DNA of 64,000 bases. It comes from Corallococcus silvisoli. GTDB lineage: Bacteria; Myxococcota; Myxococcia; Myxococcales; Myxococcaceae. The position numbers and the translations under genes were made by a program. The notes beneath the pieces are model-generated. The model ran no database searches, had not been told where the DNA came from, and saw only the letters and a list, made by a program, of their open reading frames with translations. Positions 46,097-55,087 of the stretch are shown one piece after another (the stretch's first letter is position 1; each line of letters begins with the position of its first letter). The stretch is taken from assembly GCF_009909145.1 (NCBI RefSeq), contig NZ_JAAAPJ010000022.1, positions 1 through 64,000 on the forward strand, given 5' to 3'.

Positions 46097-46207
46097 TTCC
46101 GGGCCCCGCGCATTCAGCTGCTGCGCGTCGGGGCCGAAGACCGCCCGAACAGGAGCGCTTCCGGGCTCTTGCCTCTCTCGTTCTTCGACAGCCTGGTACC
46201 CGCGTGA
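46097..46207 (+). pseudogene. Possible remnant of an aspartyl-protease-like gene
   Basis: In the frame ending at TGA 46207 the translation reads FRAPRIQLLRVGAEDRPNR and then SASGLLPLSFFDSLVPA. The GLLPLSFFDS part resembles the end of retropepsin-like aspartyl proteases, which carry DGLLP(T/L)SLFRSVY. No start or full domain is present. It may be a decayed 3' end; chance similarity is possible. Confidence 0.25.
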
Positions 46208-46213
46208 CTCACG

Positions 46214-47317
46214 TCACGAGGCGTCCCGGATGTTGTTCAGGTACGTGTTGATGCCGTGCTTGCCGTCCACGTTGAAGACGTCTTCGTTCGTCCCGGCGGA
46301 GTCGAAGGTGTGGACGGTCGCTCCCTTGGGAGCCTGGGTCGACGGGCCGCCGTTGATGATGCCGATGCTCGGGAAGAGGCCCGACACGATGCCCGTGACG
46401 ATGTCCGTCACCGGGTTGAACTCGTGCGTGCCCAGCCACGTGGGCACGGGGTCCTGCTTGTTGACGTAGAACGTGTACTTGGGCCCGTCCGGGAAGGTCT
46501 TGCCCGCGCCCGCGAAGGTCGAGACGTTGATGTTCCCGAGCAGCGCCTCGCGCTTCTGCCGGTTGCCTTCGCCGAGGATGGGGAGGTTGCCCCAGAAGCC
46601 GCCCATGTCCCCCTTGACGCGGTTGTCCACCGCGCGCAACGCGCTCGACACGACGGCGCCGCCCTGGCTGTAGCCCGTGACGTTGACCTTCTTGCCGGCC
46701 TGGAGGTCGTTGTAGACGGCGTCGGCGAGCGTCTGGGCCGCCTTGTTGTTCCCCAGGCCCAGCCGGTCCAGGCCCGTCTGCGCGACGTCCGCGGGCAGGC
46801 CCTCCGTGGCGTTGTAGATGGGAACCACGTTCGTGCCCGTCTCGTTCGCCAGCTTCTGGGCCTCGCCCATGTCGTCCTGCGGCTTCGTGAGGATGCCGTT
46901 GACGTGGTACGTCGTCGGCGTCGGGGAGGCGATGGGCTTCTCCGGCTTGAACGGCGGGACTTCGGAGATGGAGAACGCGTCCGGCGGATACGCGTAGCCA
47001 TCCGAACCCAGGTACATGCCGTCGTACGTCTTGGGGTCGGCGCTCGCGTCGACCTTCAGCGCGCCGCGAGCCACCTTCGTCGCCTCGTCCAGCGTCACCG
47101 TACCGGCCTGGACCGTTCCCGTGTTGGACTGGACCGGGGGGAGGTTCGCGTTGCCCGCGACAGCGCCGGCGGCCGAGGCGCTCTTCGCCTCGAAGACGTC
47201 CGCCTTCACCTGGGCACGGGCGACCGTGTTCCTCGCCGCGACGGGCGTGGACGCTTCGTCAGTGGACCGCGGCGTCGCCGGCCGGATTGCTCCTCGTCCA
47301 ACACCCTCGATGGCCAT
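46214..47317 (-). CDS. Putative GxSxG hydrolase, probably exported without a classical signal
   Basis: 367 residues. The N-terminal 125 residues are Ala/Thr/Pro-rich and lack a Sec signal, with DVFEAKSA at 40-47. The catalytic part has VTGYSQGGAVVSSALRA (nucleophile Ser217), GLDRLGLG before it and FYVNKQDPVP after it, typical of lipase-like or PE-PPE-type alpha/beta hydrolases; acid and His are likely in NKQDPV and HTFDSAGTNED or KHGIN. It converges on the Hxs operon with about 160 bp between. The substrate is unknown. Confidence 0.75.
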   Translation of the reverse strand: MAIEGVGRGAIRPATPRSTDEASTPVAARNTVARAQVKADVFEAKSASAAGAVAGNANLPPVQSNTGTVQAGTVTLDEATKVARGALKVDASADPKTYDGMYLGSDGYAYPPDAFSISEVPPFKPEKPIASPTPTTYHVNGILTKPQDDMGEAQKLANETGTNVVPIYNATEGLPADVAQTGLDRLGLGNNKAAQTLADAVYNDLQAGKKVNVTGYSQGGAVVSSALRAVDNRVKGDMGGFWGNLPILGEGNRQKREALLGNINVSTFAGAGKTFPDGPKYTFYVNKQDPVPTWLGTHEFNPVTDIVTGIVSGLFPSIGIINGGPSTQAPKGATVHTFDSAGTNEDVFNVDGKHGINTYLNNIRDAS

Positions 47318-47392
47318 GGCTGGGTCCTCCGCGCTCCCGGTTCAGGGAGTTATCGGAGGATGAGAGCAGGAGTTGCCCCCGCCCTCCCGCGC

Positions 47393-49075
47393 TCAACCCG
47401 GCCGCAAGGCGTTCACGTGGAGGGCCGGCGTGCGGTGCTCCGCCGCGTGCTCCACCACCCGTCCCAGTCGCAGCAGCAGGTGCTCCTCGTACGGCCGCCC
47501 CATCAGGTGAAAGCCCACGGGCAGGCCCGCGCGGTCGAAGCCCGCGGGCACGGAGAGGGCGGGGCAGCCCGTGAGGTTCGCCAGACGGATGAAGCGCATC
47601 AACGCATCCACCACGGGCAGGTTCGACTCGCCGTCGGGGAGCGTCGCTTCGGGGATCGCCGGGGCGGTGCTGGCGGTGGTCGGGGTGACGATGACGTCCA
47701 CGTCCGCCATGAGGGACAGCAGCTCCCGCGTCAGCCGGTGCCGGTGCCGCAGCGCGTGGACGAAGTCCGTGGCCCGGAAGTGCCGCCCGAGCGCCAGGTT
47801 GGTTCGCGAGTCGAGCCCGAACACCGACGCGCTCTCCTTCAGCTGCGGCAGCATCGCCTCCGTCATCTCACTCAAGATGATGCAGCTGTGCGTCCAGAGG
47901 ATCGTGTTCAGGTCCGGCGGCGGAATCTCCACCACCGTGGCCCCCGCGTCGGTGAGGGCGCGCACGGCCTCCTTGCACCGGGCCACCACGTCCGGGTCGG
48001 CGTCCTCGAAGTAGGGCGTGCAGAGCCCCAGGCGGACGCCCTTCAGCGCCCCATCCTCGTAGCCTGACAGGTGATGCGGGGGCTGCTGCCGCGCGACGAC
48101 GTCATGCCCGTCCGGACCGGCGAGAATCGCATACATCGCCGCGACGTCGTCGACCGTGAGGCCCATGGGGCCGACGTGCGCCACGTTCCAGCACAGCGGC
48201 GGAACGCCGGTCTCCGGGATGCGGCCCCACGTGGCCTTCAGTCCGACGATGCCGCAGAGCGCGGCGGGAATGCGGATGGAGCCGCCTCCGTCCGCGCCGA
48301 TGCTCAGCGGACACAGGCCCGCGGCCACCACGGCCCCGGAGGCGCTGGAGCTGCCGCCGGTGATGTGGCCCCGGTTCCACGGGTTGCGCGCGGCGCCGTG
48401 GTGCGGGTTCAACCCGATGGGGTTGATGCCAATCTCATTCATGTTGGCCTTGCCCAGGATGAGCGCGCCCGCGGCCTTCAAGCGCGCGGCGACCGTCGAG
48501 TCGGTGGAGACGACCTGGGGGCGGAACGTGGTGCCCAGCGTCGTGGGAAAGCCCGCCAGGTCCACCTCGTCCTTCAGGACCACGGGCACGCCCTCCAGCA
48601 CGCTCAAGGGCCTGCCCGCGCGCAGGCGCTCCGCTGACGCCTCCGCGGCCCGCAGCACCTCGTCCGGCTTGCGCGCGATGAAGAGGCCCAGGCGGTCCGC
48701 GCCGCCGTCCAGCCGCTCGATGGACGCATGGACCTTCCGCACCACGGCCACCGGATCCATCCCGCCTTCGCGGTAGGCGTGAGCGAAGGCCGCGACCGTC
48801 TCCCGCGTCGGCTCGCCCGGCGAAGCGGCGACGGCGCGCGCGGCCTGCTCCAGCGGTGTCTGGGTTTCGGTGGCGGGCGCCCCGGGGGGCAGGGGGTACT
48901 GGACGGGCGGCGCGTCTCCGGCGGACAGCTCGCGCCACGACACGATGCCGCTGTCCCTCATCAACTTCTCCACCAGCACCGGCCCGACGCCGCCCCGCTC
49001 CAGCGTGTGGACCATGGCCTTGAGGGCCACGCCTGAGAGACGCGGCGCCTTCACCGGGGAGCGTTGATAGGGCAT
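47393..49075 (-). CDS. Amidase (amidase-signature family)
   Basis: 560 residues. The Ser-Ser-Lys amidase signature is complete: Lys in VPVVLKDEVDLAG, GGSSSASGAVVAAGLCPL and the nucleophile in DGGGSIRIPAALCG. The N-terminal 90 residues are an extra helical region. GCPALSVPAGFDRAGLPVGF near the C-terminus is also typical. The family hydrolyses amides and is related to fatty-acid amide hydrolase and GatA; the substrate is unknown, and the length is larger than GatA. ATG 49075 begins MPYQRSPVKAP; an upstream ATG gives only a basic extension. Confidence 0.92.
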   Translation of the reverse strand: MPYQRSPVKAPRLSGVALKAMVHTLERGGVGPVLVEKLMRDSGIVSWRELSAGDAPPVQYPLPPGAPATETQTPLEQAARAVAASPGEPTRETVAAFAHAYREGGMDPVAVVRKVHASIERLDGGADRLGLFIARKPDEVLRAAEASAERLRAGRPLSVLEGVPVVLKDEVDLAGFPTTLGTTFRPQVVSTDSTVAARLKAAGALILGKANMNEIGINPIGLNPHHGAARNPWNRGHITGGSSSASGAVVAAGLCPLSIGADGGGSIRIPAALCGIVGLKATWGRIPETGVPPLCWNVAHVGPMGLTVDDVAAMYAILAGPDGHDVVARQQPPHHLSGYEDGALKGVRLGLCTPYFEDADPDVVARCKEAVRALTDAGATVVEIPPPDLNTILWTHSCIILSEMTEAMLPQLKESASVFGLDSRTNLALGRHFRATDFVHALRHRHRLTRELLSLMADVDVIVTPTTASTAPAIPEATLPDGESNLPVVDALMRFIRLANLTGCPALSVPAGFDRAGLPVGFHLMGRPYEEHLLLRLGRVVEHAAEHRTPALHVNALRPG

Positions 49076-49365
49076 GGAGTGCAGCCTACCGCGCCCCCGC
49101 GGCCGTTCCATCGCGCGCGGCCAGGGGGAGGCCGGGTCCCGCCGTCCACGGGGCTGCTGCGTCACCCGCGCACGCACGCCGCGTCCCGCTGAAACGCGCT
49201 TTGGGCGGGGAGCCCGCGTGTCTGGGAGGGAGCCGTCCCAGCCAGACGACGGCACATGGCGTGCACAGCCCGGAGCCATGCACCCGCGACGCAGGCACAC
49301 ACTCCAAACCCGGGCAGCGCCCGCGTCCGGAAGCGGCCGTGGCGGCGTGATACACCGGTGGAGCC

Positions 49366-50541
49366 ATGGGCCCACACCGTCGCAGTGTCTCTCTCGTCCT
49401 GTGCCTCCTGGCGGCCTTCACGGGCTGCAAGAAGGAGGCACCCCCCGCGGGGCCTGAGTCGTCTGACACGCGACCTTCTGGCTCTAAACCCAGCATCGGC
49501 CTCGTGCTGGGATTGGGGGGGCGGGGAGATCACGCGTTCAACGACTCGGCCCTGCGGGGGCTGGAGCTGTGGGCGGCTGGCGTGAAGTACGAGAAGGCCG
49601 GCTACCAGCAGGCCTCCGCGGCCGAGCGTCAGGACTCGCTGGGGCCAGACCTGGCCGCGCGGGAGCTGGGGCCTCTGGGCATCACGCCCGTGGTCCTCCA
49701 GAGCCGGGTGGCGGAGGACTACGAGCCCAACCTGCAACTGCTCGCGGAGCAGCAGGTGTCGCTGGCGATGGGCGTGGGCTTCATGCTGGAGAACGCGGTG
49801 GAGCAGGTGGCCCGGCGCAACCCGTCGCTGCCCTTCCTCCTGGTCGACAGCCCGCTCCTGGACGCGCAGGGTCGGGTCTTCACGCTGCCCAACGTGCGCA
49901 CGGTCACCTTCCGCGAGGAGGAGGGCTGCTTCCTGGCGGGCGCGCTCGCGGGCCTCGTGACGAAGACGGGCCGGGTGGGGATGGTCGGCGGAATGAAGGT
50001 CCCCCTGGTCCAGCGCTACGAGGCGGGCTTCCGCGCCGGCGTCGCCGCGACGAACCCGAAGGCCACGGTGCTCGTCAACTACACCGGCAGCTTCACCGAC
50101 TTCGCCCTGGGCAAGCAGGTGGGGCAGGACCTGCTGCTGAAGAAGACGGACGTCCTCTTCGCGGCGGCCGGCGTGGACGGGCTGGGCGCCATCCAGGCGG
50201 TGAAGGAGGCGCGCGACGCAGGCGGCGCCGTGTATGTCATTGGCGTGGACTCGGATCCGTCCCACCTGGCGCCACAGGCGGTGCTGTCCGCGGTCCTCAA
50301 GCACGTGGACCTGGTGGTGTACGAGGCGGTTCGGGACCAGCTCCAGGGCCGCTTGAAGGGCGGGAGCCTGTCGCTGGGGTTGAAGGAGGGAGGCATGGGG
50401 TTGGCCCCCGTGCGGCTGGAATTCCCAGGCAAGGCGGAGGCGCTGCGCACGGTGGACGCGCTGCGGGCCCGCATCATCTCCGGGGAGCTGAAGGTCCCCA
50501 CGCACGTCGCTCCCTCCGAAGCCGCGGGTCCCCTCCCCTGA
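49366..50541 (+). CDS. BMP-family (Med/PnrA-like) substrate-binding lipoprotein
   Basis: 391 residues. Lipobox LAAFTGC (Cys21). The fold is that of BMP-type periplasmic binding proteins: IGLVLGLGGRGDHAFNDSAL at the start (the loop D and FN residues bind the nucleoside), EEEGCFLAGALAGLVTKTGRVGMVGG in the middle, GVDSDPSHLAP and a matching C-terminal lobe. Such proteins feed nucleosides to ABC importers. No permease or ATPase gene is next to it, so it is an orphan here. It diverges from the amidase. A hairpin overlaps its stop. Confidence 0.88.
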   Translation: MGPHRRSVSLVLCLLAAFTGCKKEAPPAGPESSDTRPSGSKPSIGLVLGLGGRGDHAFNDSALRGLELWAAGVKYEKAGYQQASAAERQDSLGPDLAARELGPLGITPVVLQSRVAEDYEPNLQLLAEQQVSLAMGVGFMLENAVEQVARRNPSLPFLLVDSPLLDAQGRVFTLPNVRTVTFREEEGCFLAGALAGLVTKTGRVGMVGGMKVPLVQRYEAGFRAGVAATNPKATVLVNYTGSFTDFALGKQVGQDLLLKKTDVLFAAAGVDGLGAIQAVKEARDAGGAVYVIGVDSDPSHLAPQAVLSAVLKHVDLVVYEAVRDQLQGRLKGGSLSLGLKEGGMGLAPVRLEFPGKAEALRTVDALRARIISGELKVPTHVAPSEAAGPLP

Positions 50542-50549
50542 GAGGGGAC
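50528..50549. terminator. Hairpin spanning the BMP gene stop
   Basis: GTCCCCTC at 50528-50535 and GAGGGGAC at 50542-50549 form an 8-bp stem with a 6-nt loop that includes the stop codon. Probably terminates this transcript. Confidence 0.6.
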
Positions 50550-50652
50550 GTCCGAGCGTGGGGTCGCGCGGCAGGATGCTAAGTGGAGGACCCGCGTCGG
50601 GCCGCTGTCCCCGCCGCGCGCGAAGCCCACTGTAAGCCGAGGAGGAGCCCCC

Positions 50653-51138
50653 ATGTCCGTCGCGCAGAAGATCGCCACCTGTCTGTGGTTCAACGCCAAC
50701 GCCGAGGAGGCCGTCAACTTCTACACCTCTGTCTTCAAGGACTCGAAGATCTTGTCGGTCGCCCGGTATGGAGACGAAGCGCCAAGCAAGAAGGGGTCCG
50801 TCTTGCTCATCGAGTTCCAGCTCGCGGGACAGCAGCTCCTCGCGCTCAACGGCGGGCAGGACATTCCCTTCACGGATGCCGTCTCGCTGAGCGTGAGCTG
50901 TGAGTCGCAGGCGGAGGTGGATGACCTGTGGAGCAAGCTCACGGCGAACGGGGGCCGGCCGGTGCAGTGTGGCTGGCTCAAGGACCGCTTCGGGCTGTCC
51001 TGGCAGATCGTGCCCACGCGGATGCAGGAGCTGCTGAAGGACCCGGACGAGGCGAAGCGCAGCCGCGTCATGCTCGCGATGATGAAGATGGTGAAGCTGG
51101 ACATCGCCACGCTGGAGCGGGCCGCCGAAGGTCGGTAG
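50653..51138 (+). CDS. VOC-superfamily (PhnB/3-demethylubiquinone-type) protein
   Basis: 161 residues. GAGGAGGAG lies just before ATG 50653. The N-terminus CLWFNANAEEAVNFYTSVF is the hallmark of the PhnB/glyoxalase-like VOC group, with GQQLLALNGGQDIPFTDAVS and GWLKDRFGLSWQIVPTRM later. These are small metal-dependent or metal-lost enzymes and binding proteins; the substrate cannot be told. Followed by a hairpin. Confidence 0.92.
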   Translation: MSVAQKIATCLWFNANAEEAVNFYTSVFKDSKILSVARYGDEAPSKKGSVLLIEFQLAGQQLLALNGGQDIPFTDAVSLSVSCESQAEVDDLWSKLTANGGRPVQCGWLKDRFGLSWQIVPTRMQELLKDPDEAKRSRVMLAMMKMVKLDIATLERAAEGR

Positions 51139-51163
51139 CGCGAGCAGCGGTCATCGTCGCCCC

Positions 51164-51197
51164 GAGGCCCTCGTCTCTCGTCGAGACGGGGGCCTTC
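51164..51197. terminator. Imperfect hairpin after the VOC gene
   Basis: GAGGCCCTCGTCTC at 51164-51177 pairs, with mismatches, with GAGACGGGGGCCTTC at 51183-51197. It lies 26 bp after the VOC stop and probably terminates that unit. Confidence 0.5.
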
Positions 51198-51317
51198 GTC
51201 TCTCCGGGATGGCCAGGCGGGCGGAGGAGCATGTGAGCAGGCCTGGAGGGCGATTTCCTCGCGGGGAGGGCATGCGCAGCCTGCGGGCAAAGCACTTTGC
51301 CTTCAAGGAGCGCAGCG

Positions 51318-51608
51318 ATGGCCTCGAATTGCAGCCATGTGGATCAGGTGGATGACCCGTCGCCCAGGACCGAGGGATGTGAGGAGTGCATGAAGATGGG
51401 GGACGACTGGGTGCACCTGCGCCGCTGTCTGTCCTGTGGGCACGTGGGGTGCTGTGACTCGTCGAAGAACAAGCACGCCACCAAGCACTTCCGTCAGACA
51501 CAGCATCCCATCATCCAGGCCTTCCAGTCCGATGATGACTGGCTGTGGTGCTACGTCGATCAGCTCTTCATGGAGCCGCGGTCTTCTCGCGGCGAGGCGC
51601 ACCCGTAG
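51318..51608 (+). CDS. UBP-type zinc-finger protein
   Basis: 96 residues. AAGGAG is seven bases before ATG 51318. The zinc-ligand set of a ZnF-UBP domain is visible: C5, H7, C21, C24, C37, C40, C45, with H53, H57 and H63 in NKHATKHF and QHPI. The end (DDWLWCYVDQLFM) matches the fold's last strand. In eukaryotes this domain binds ubiquitin C-termini; free-standing bacterial copies are common but of unknown ligand. Cytoplasmic. Confidence 0.9.
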   Translation: MASNCSHVDQVDDPSPRTEGCEECMKMGDDWVHLRRCLSCGHVGCCDSSKNKHATKHFRQTQHPIIQAFQSDDDWLWCYVDQLFMEPRSSRGEAHP

Positions 51609-51718
51609 CAGGCTGGAGCCTCGCGGCCCCCGGTGACGGGGCATGGACAGAGGCCGGACCTCCGATGCTTTGCCGGCCCGGGGTGCATGACGCCCCCGAG
51701 CCGGAGTAGACACGGGGC

Positions 51719-54259
51719 ATGTCCGCTCTGCTCGACAGCGGCGTGCGCCGGGGCGCCGAGGTGCGCTGCCCCGGGTGCACCCGCTTCATCCTCTCCGATA
51801 CCGCGTGTCCGCATTGCCTCTGTGGCGCCATCGCGCCGGAGCGCTACGGCTCCGCGCGAGAGCTCTTGAAGTCTGGCGTGGACCGCTTCTCGCTGGCGGC
51901 TCGGACCGCCGCGCTGGAGCCCGCCCAGGTGGAGGTGCTGGAAGCACGCTACGCGCGGCAGTGGGGCGTGGTGCGGAGCCTCCTCGCGGACGCGCGGCGC
52001 ATGGAGGCGCGGCTCATCCAACGCGGCTTCGTGCGCGACATGGAGGACCGCTGGGCGCGGATGCTGCCCATGGACGAAGCGTCCCTGGAGGAGCAGTTCG
52101 GTGTCGGCCCCCTGCCGGACTCCCTGGAGTGGCTGTCGAGCAAGGCCCCGGACCCGGACCTGCGTGAGATGGCCGCGCTCGCGTGGGTGCACGAAGGCAC
52201 CTGGGAGCAGGGCGCCCGCTTCACCGTGCGCCGCCTGCTGATGAACGGGGAGGGCCGCATGTCGGTGGAGGCCATGCTCGCCCTGACGCACTGGCGCAAT
52301 GGCGTTCCCCCGCGAAGCCGCCCCGAGGAGTCCGAGCAGATCCGCATCCTCGCCCAGGGCGTGCTCGACGTCCCCGAGCTGTCCTCGCGCGCCGCGGTCG
52401 CCTGGGTCCGGGTGTCGGACGAGGACGAGTCGCCGCCGGAGGCCGTCACCGCGGCGCTGCGCCGGGGCCTGTACGGCACGGACCCCGAGGTCCGCTTCGA
52501 ATGCGCCCTCTGCCTCCGGGAAGAGGTGGAGGTCGCCCAGGCGTTGGACTCCTCCGATGCCGACCTCGCCGGCTTCGCCCGGCGCATCCTGAGCCAGTGG
52601 GGCTCGCGCCGGCTCCTCACGCGGTTGGAGCGGGACGGCGACGCGGCCTTCGCGAAGGAGGTCCTTCAGGAGCTCGCCTCGCCTCCGCCCGAGGGCGCGC
52701 TGGAGGCGCTGCTCACCGTGTCCCTGCGCACGGTCGGGTCGCTCGCGGACGAGCTGCGGTCCTTCGCGAAGCGCCGCCCCTTCCGGGCCTGGGGCGTCGA
52801 GGACCAGCGGCGCTGGGCCCGGTGGGCGCGCTCGGTGCTGCGCGACCTGCCCGCGGAGACCGCGCTGGACTTCTTCGAGTGGGCCGCCACGCCTCCCTTC
52901 AACGACCCCGAGGGCCCCGACGAGGAAGAGACCGAGGCGATGTGGGCCTTCCTCGAGGAGACGGTGCACGCCATCGACCGGGGCACGGCGAAGGACCGCG
53001 ATGCCTGCTTCAAGGACTCCGCGTTCGTGCTCTTCCTCCACCACTCCGGCGTGGACGAACAGCGGCGGCTGAACGACTGGGCCCGCGACCCGGACAGCGG
53101 CGGGGCCTTGCTGGAGGCGCTGTTGATGTTCCCCTCGCGGGAACAGCACGCGCGGCTTTCTCCCGAGCGGAAGGATGCCGAACCCGGTCATGCGGGCCGC
53201 CTGTTGATGGCCATCTGGGACGGTCCGGGCCAGCACCTGCTGGTGGCGCCGTTGGGCAAGCTGGTGCGCTCATGGAGCGCCCTCTCCGGCCGGGAGTCCC
53301 TCGTCGAAGCCGTCTGGCGGCGCTTCCAATCACATCCCTCCGAGCGCGGCGCGTTGCTCGCCGCCTTCGCGGGGTGGCGCGACGTGCTCTGGGAGAGGCA
53401 GCGCGAAGCGGAGCCGGACGTCCTCGCGCGCTTCCAGACGTGGTGGCGCGTGGATCCCGAAGGGCTCTATCCCCAGGCGGTGCGGCTCCTGGAGGGCGCG
53501 CCAGAGGAGGCCCTGCCCCGGAGGCTGCGCGCCCTGTGGGACGCGGCGGAGGAGGTGGTGGGCACGCGTCCGCGCACCGCGTCCCTCTCCGTGTCGAAGG
53601 GCGCCATGGCGCTGCGCAACGCGCTGGAGTCCCAGGACCCCGCCATCCTCGGCGTGATGGACGCGGAGTGGGAGCACTTCGAGGCGCGCTTCCCGGCCTT
53701 CGAGCAGCGCGTGCTCGCCACGCCGTCTCCGCCGGAGGAGTCGAACATCCACCGCGACTTCCTGGACGACACGCACGACGCGGTGCGGATGATGCGGGAG
53801 CGCCGCGAGCGCCGCCGGGCGAATGAAGCCCGCGAGCGGGAGCGGGAGATTGAACGGCAGGTGGCCGAGTCCCGCCGCCGCGACCGGGAGCGCCAGGCCG
53901 AGGTCGCCCGCCGCGACGCCGAGGCGCTCGCGGCCAGACAGGCCGCCGCTCGCGAGCAGCAGGAGCTCCACGCGCTCGTGAATGCCCAGCTCGCGCTGTC
54001 CACGCTCCAGCCGCGGTTGGACCCGCGTCCCCTGGACAGCGAGGTGTTGTTCCCGGGGGCGGCGCTCCCGACGCTCGTGGACTACGCGCGGATGATCAAG
54101 GCGCTCCAGCGGGGCGGGGACGTGCTGAAGCTCTTCGAGACCGCGGGGCTGACGCCCGCCACCTGGGCCGCGCAGGCGACCGCGTGGGGGCAGGCGATGG
54201 TGGGCCGGATGGAGCTGGGATTGCGCTTCGCGGAGCTGCTCGGGGCGCCCTGGGAGTGA
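51719..54259 (+). CDS. Large zinc-ribbon, HEAT-like, coiled-coil protein
   Basis: 846 residues, no signal peptide. A Cys-rich ribbon lies at 17-35 (CPGC, then CPHCLC). Residues about 130-650 are a long helical, HEAT/ARM-like array (DPDLREMAALAWVHEG, GTDPEVRFECALCLREEV). Residues about 690-750 are a highly charged coiled coil (RMMRERRERRRANEARERER). A short globular domain ends the protein (TLVDYARMIKALQRGGDVLK, then GLTPATWAAQATAWGQAM). The build suggests a cytoplasmic scaffold. Function unknown. Confidence 0.78.
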   Translation: MSALLDSGVRRGAEVRCPGCTRFILSDTACPHCLCGAIAPERYGSARELLKSGVDRFSLAARTAALEPAQVEVLEARYARQWGVVRSLLADARRMEARLIQRGFVRDMEDRWARMLPMDEASLEEQFGVGPLPDSLEWLSSKAPDPDLREMAALAWVHEGTWEQGARFTVRRLLMNGEGRMSVEAMLALTHWRNGVPPRSRPEESEQIRILAQGVLDVPELSSRAAVAWVRVSDEDESPPEAVTAALRRGLYGTDPEVRFECALCLREEVEVAQALDSSDADLAGFARRILSQWGSRRLLTRLERDGDAAFAKEVLQELASPPPEGALEALLTVSLRTVGSLADELRSFAKRRPFRAWGVEDQRRWARWARSVLRDLPAETALDFFEWAATPPFNDPEGPDEEETEAMWAFLEETVHAIDRGTAKDRDACFKDSAFVLFLHHSGVDEQRRLNDWARDPDSGGALLEALLMFPSREQHARLSPERKDAEPGHAGRLLMAIWDGPGQHLLVAPLGKLVRSWSALSGRESLVEAVWRRFQSHPSERGALLAAFAGWRDVLWERQREAEPDVLARFQTWWRVDPEGLYPQAVRLLEGAPEEALPRRLRALWDAAEEVVGTRPRTASLSVSKGAMALRNALESQDPAILGVMDAEWEHFEARFPAFEQRVLATPSPPEESNIHRDFLDDTHDAVRMMRERRERRRANEAREREREIERQVAESRRRDRERQAEVARRDAEALAARQAAAREQQELHALVNAQLALSTLQPRLDPRPLDSEVLFPGAALPTLVDYARMIKALQRGGDVLKLFETAGLTPATWAAQATAWGQAMVGRMELGLRFAELLGAPWE

Positions 54260-54289
54260 CCTCCCGGGGCGCGGTCGTGGGGCCCCGCG

Positions 54290-55054
54290 CTACTGCGCGG
54301 TGGCGCCGCCGTCGAGGATCATCTCCGCGCCGGTCATCAGCTTGGACTCATCCGACGCGAGGTAGACCACCGCGTTCGCCACGTCGTCCGGCTCACCGAA
54401 CCGGCCCATGGGGATGCCCTTGAGCATGCGCGCGCGGGTCTTCTCCGCCTGGCCGCTGGCCTGGGACAGCGCCTCCACCATGGCGGTCTCCACGTAGCCG
54501 GGGTGGATGGAGTTGCAGCGGATGCCATAGCCCTTGGCCGCGCAGTGCAGCGCCACGGACTTGGACAGCAGGCGCACGCCGCCCTTGCTGGAGCTGTACG
54601 CGGGGAACTGGCCCACGCCCACGATGCCCGCGATGGAGGAGATGTTGATGATGGAGCCCTGGGCCCCGCACTGCTTCATCGCGCGGATGCCGTGCTTGCA
54701 GCCCAGGAAGACGCCGTCCAGGTTGACCGAGTGCACGAGCTTCCACTCGTCCAGCGTCATCTCCTCCACGTCCTTCACGATGCCCATGCCGGCGTTGTTC
54801 ACGAGCACGTCCAGGCGCCCGAACTTCTCCACCGTGCGCGCCAGCGCGTGGACCCACTGGTCCTCCTGGGTGACGTCCAGCTGGACGAACAGGCCGGCCT
54901 CGCCCAGCGACTCCGCCACCGCGCGCGCTTCGGCTTCGCGCCGGTCGGTGACCACCACCCTGGCGCCCTCGCGCGCGAGCATCCGCGCGGACGCGGCACC
55001 CAGCCCCCCCGCGCCGCCAGTCACCAGGGCCACCTTGCCTTCGACTCGCTTCAT
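54290..55054 (-). CDS. Short-chain dehydrogenase/reductase
   Basis: 254 residues. Motifs are TGGAGGLGAA (cofactor; Asp near residue 36 in VVTDRREAE favours NAD(H)), NNAGMG, SSIAGIVG, YSSSKGG (catalytic Tyr and Lys) and the C-terminal ASDESKLMTGAEMILDGG. The closest relatives by eye are 3-oxoacyl-ACP reductase and hydroxysteroid or cyclopentanol dehydrogenases. It follows the enoyl-reductase-like gene with a 33-bp gap, so the two probably form an operon. Confidence 0.92.
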   Translation of the reverse strand: MKRVEGKVALVTGGAGGLGAASARMLAREGARVVVTDRREAEARAVAESLGEAGLFVQLDVTQEDQWVHALARTVEKFGRLDVLVNNAGMGIVKDVEEMTLDEWKLVHSVNLDGVFLGCKHGIRAMKQCGAQGSIINISSIAGIVGVGQFPAYSSSKGGVRLLSKSVALHCAAKGYGIRCNSIHPGYVETAMVEALSQASGQAEKTRARMLKGIPMGRFGEPDDVANAVVYLASDESKLMTGAEMILDGGATAQ

Positions 55055-55087
55055 GGTCGTCGTTCCTTCAAGTGAGCGGCGGAGGCT

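Noticed and set aside
49076-49365. Several short open frames between the amidase and the BMP gene.
   Set aside because: They overlap each other, lack ribosome sites and have shadow-type composition; the region is treated as a divergent promoter region.
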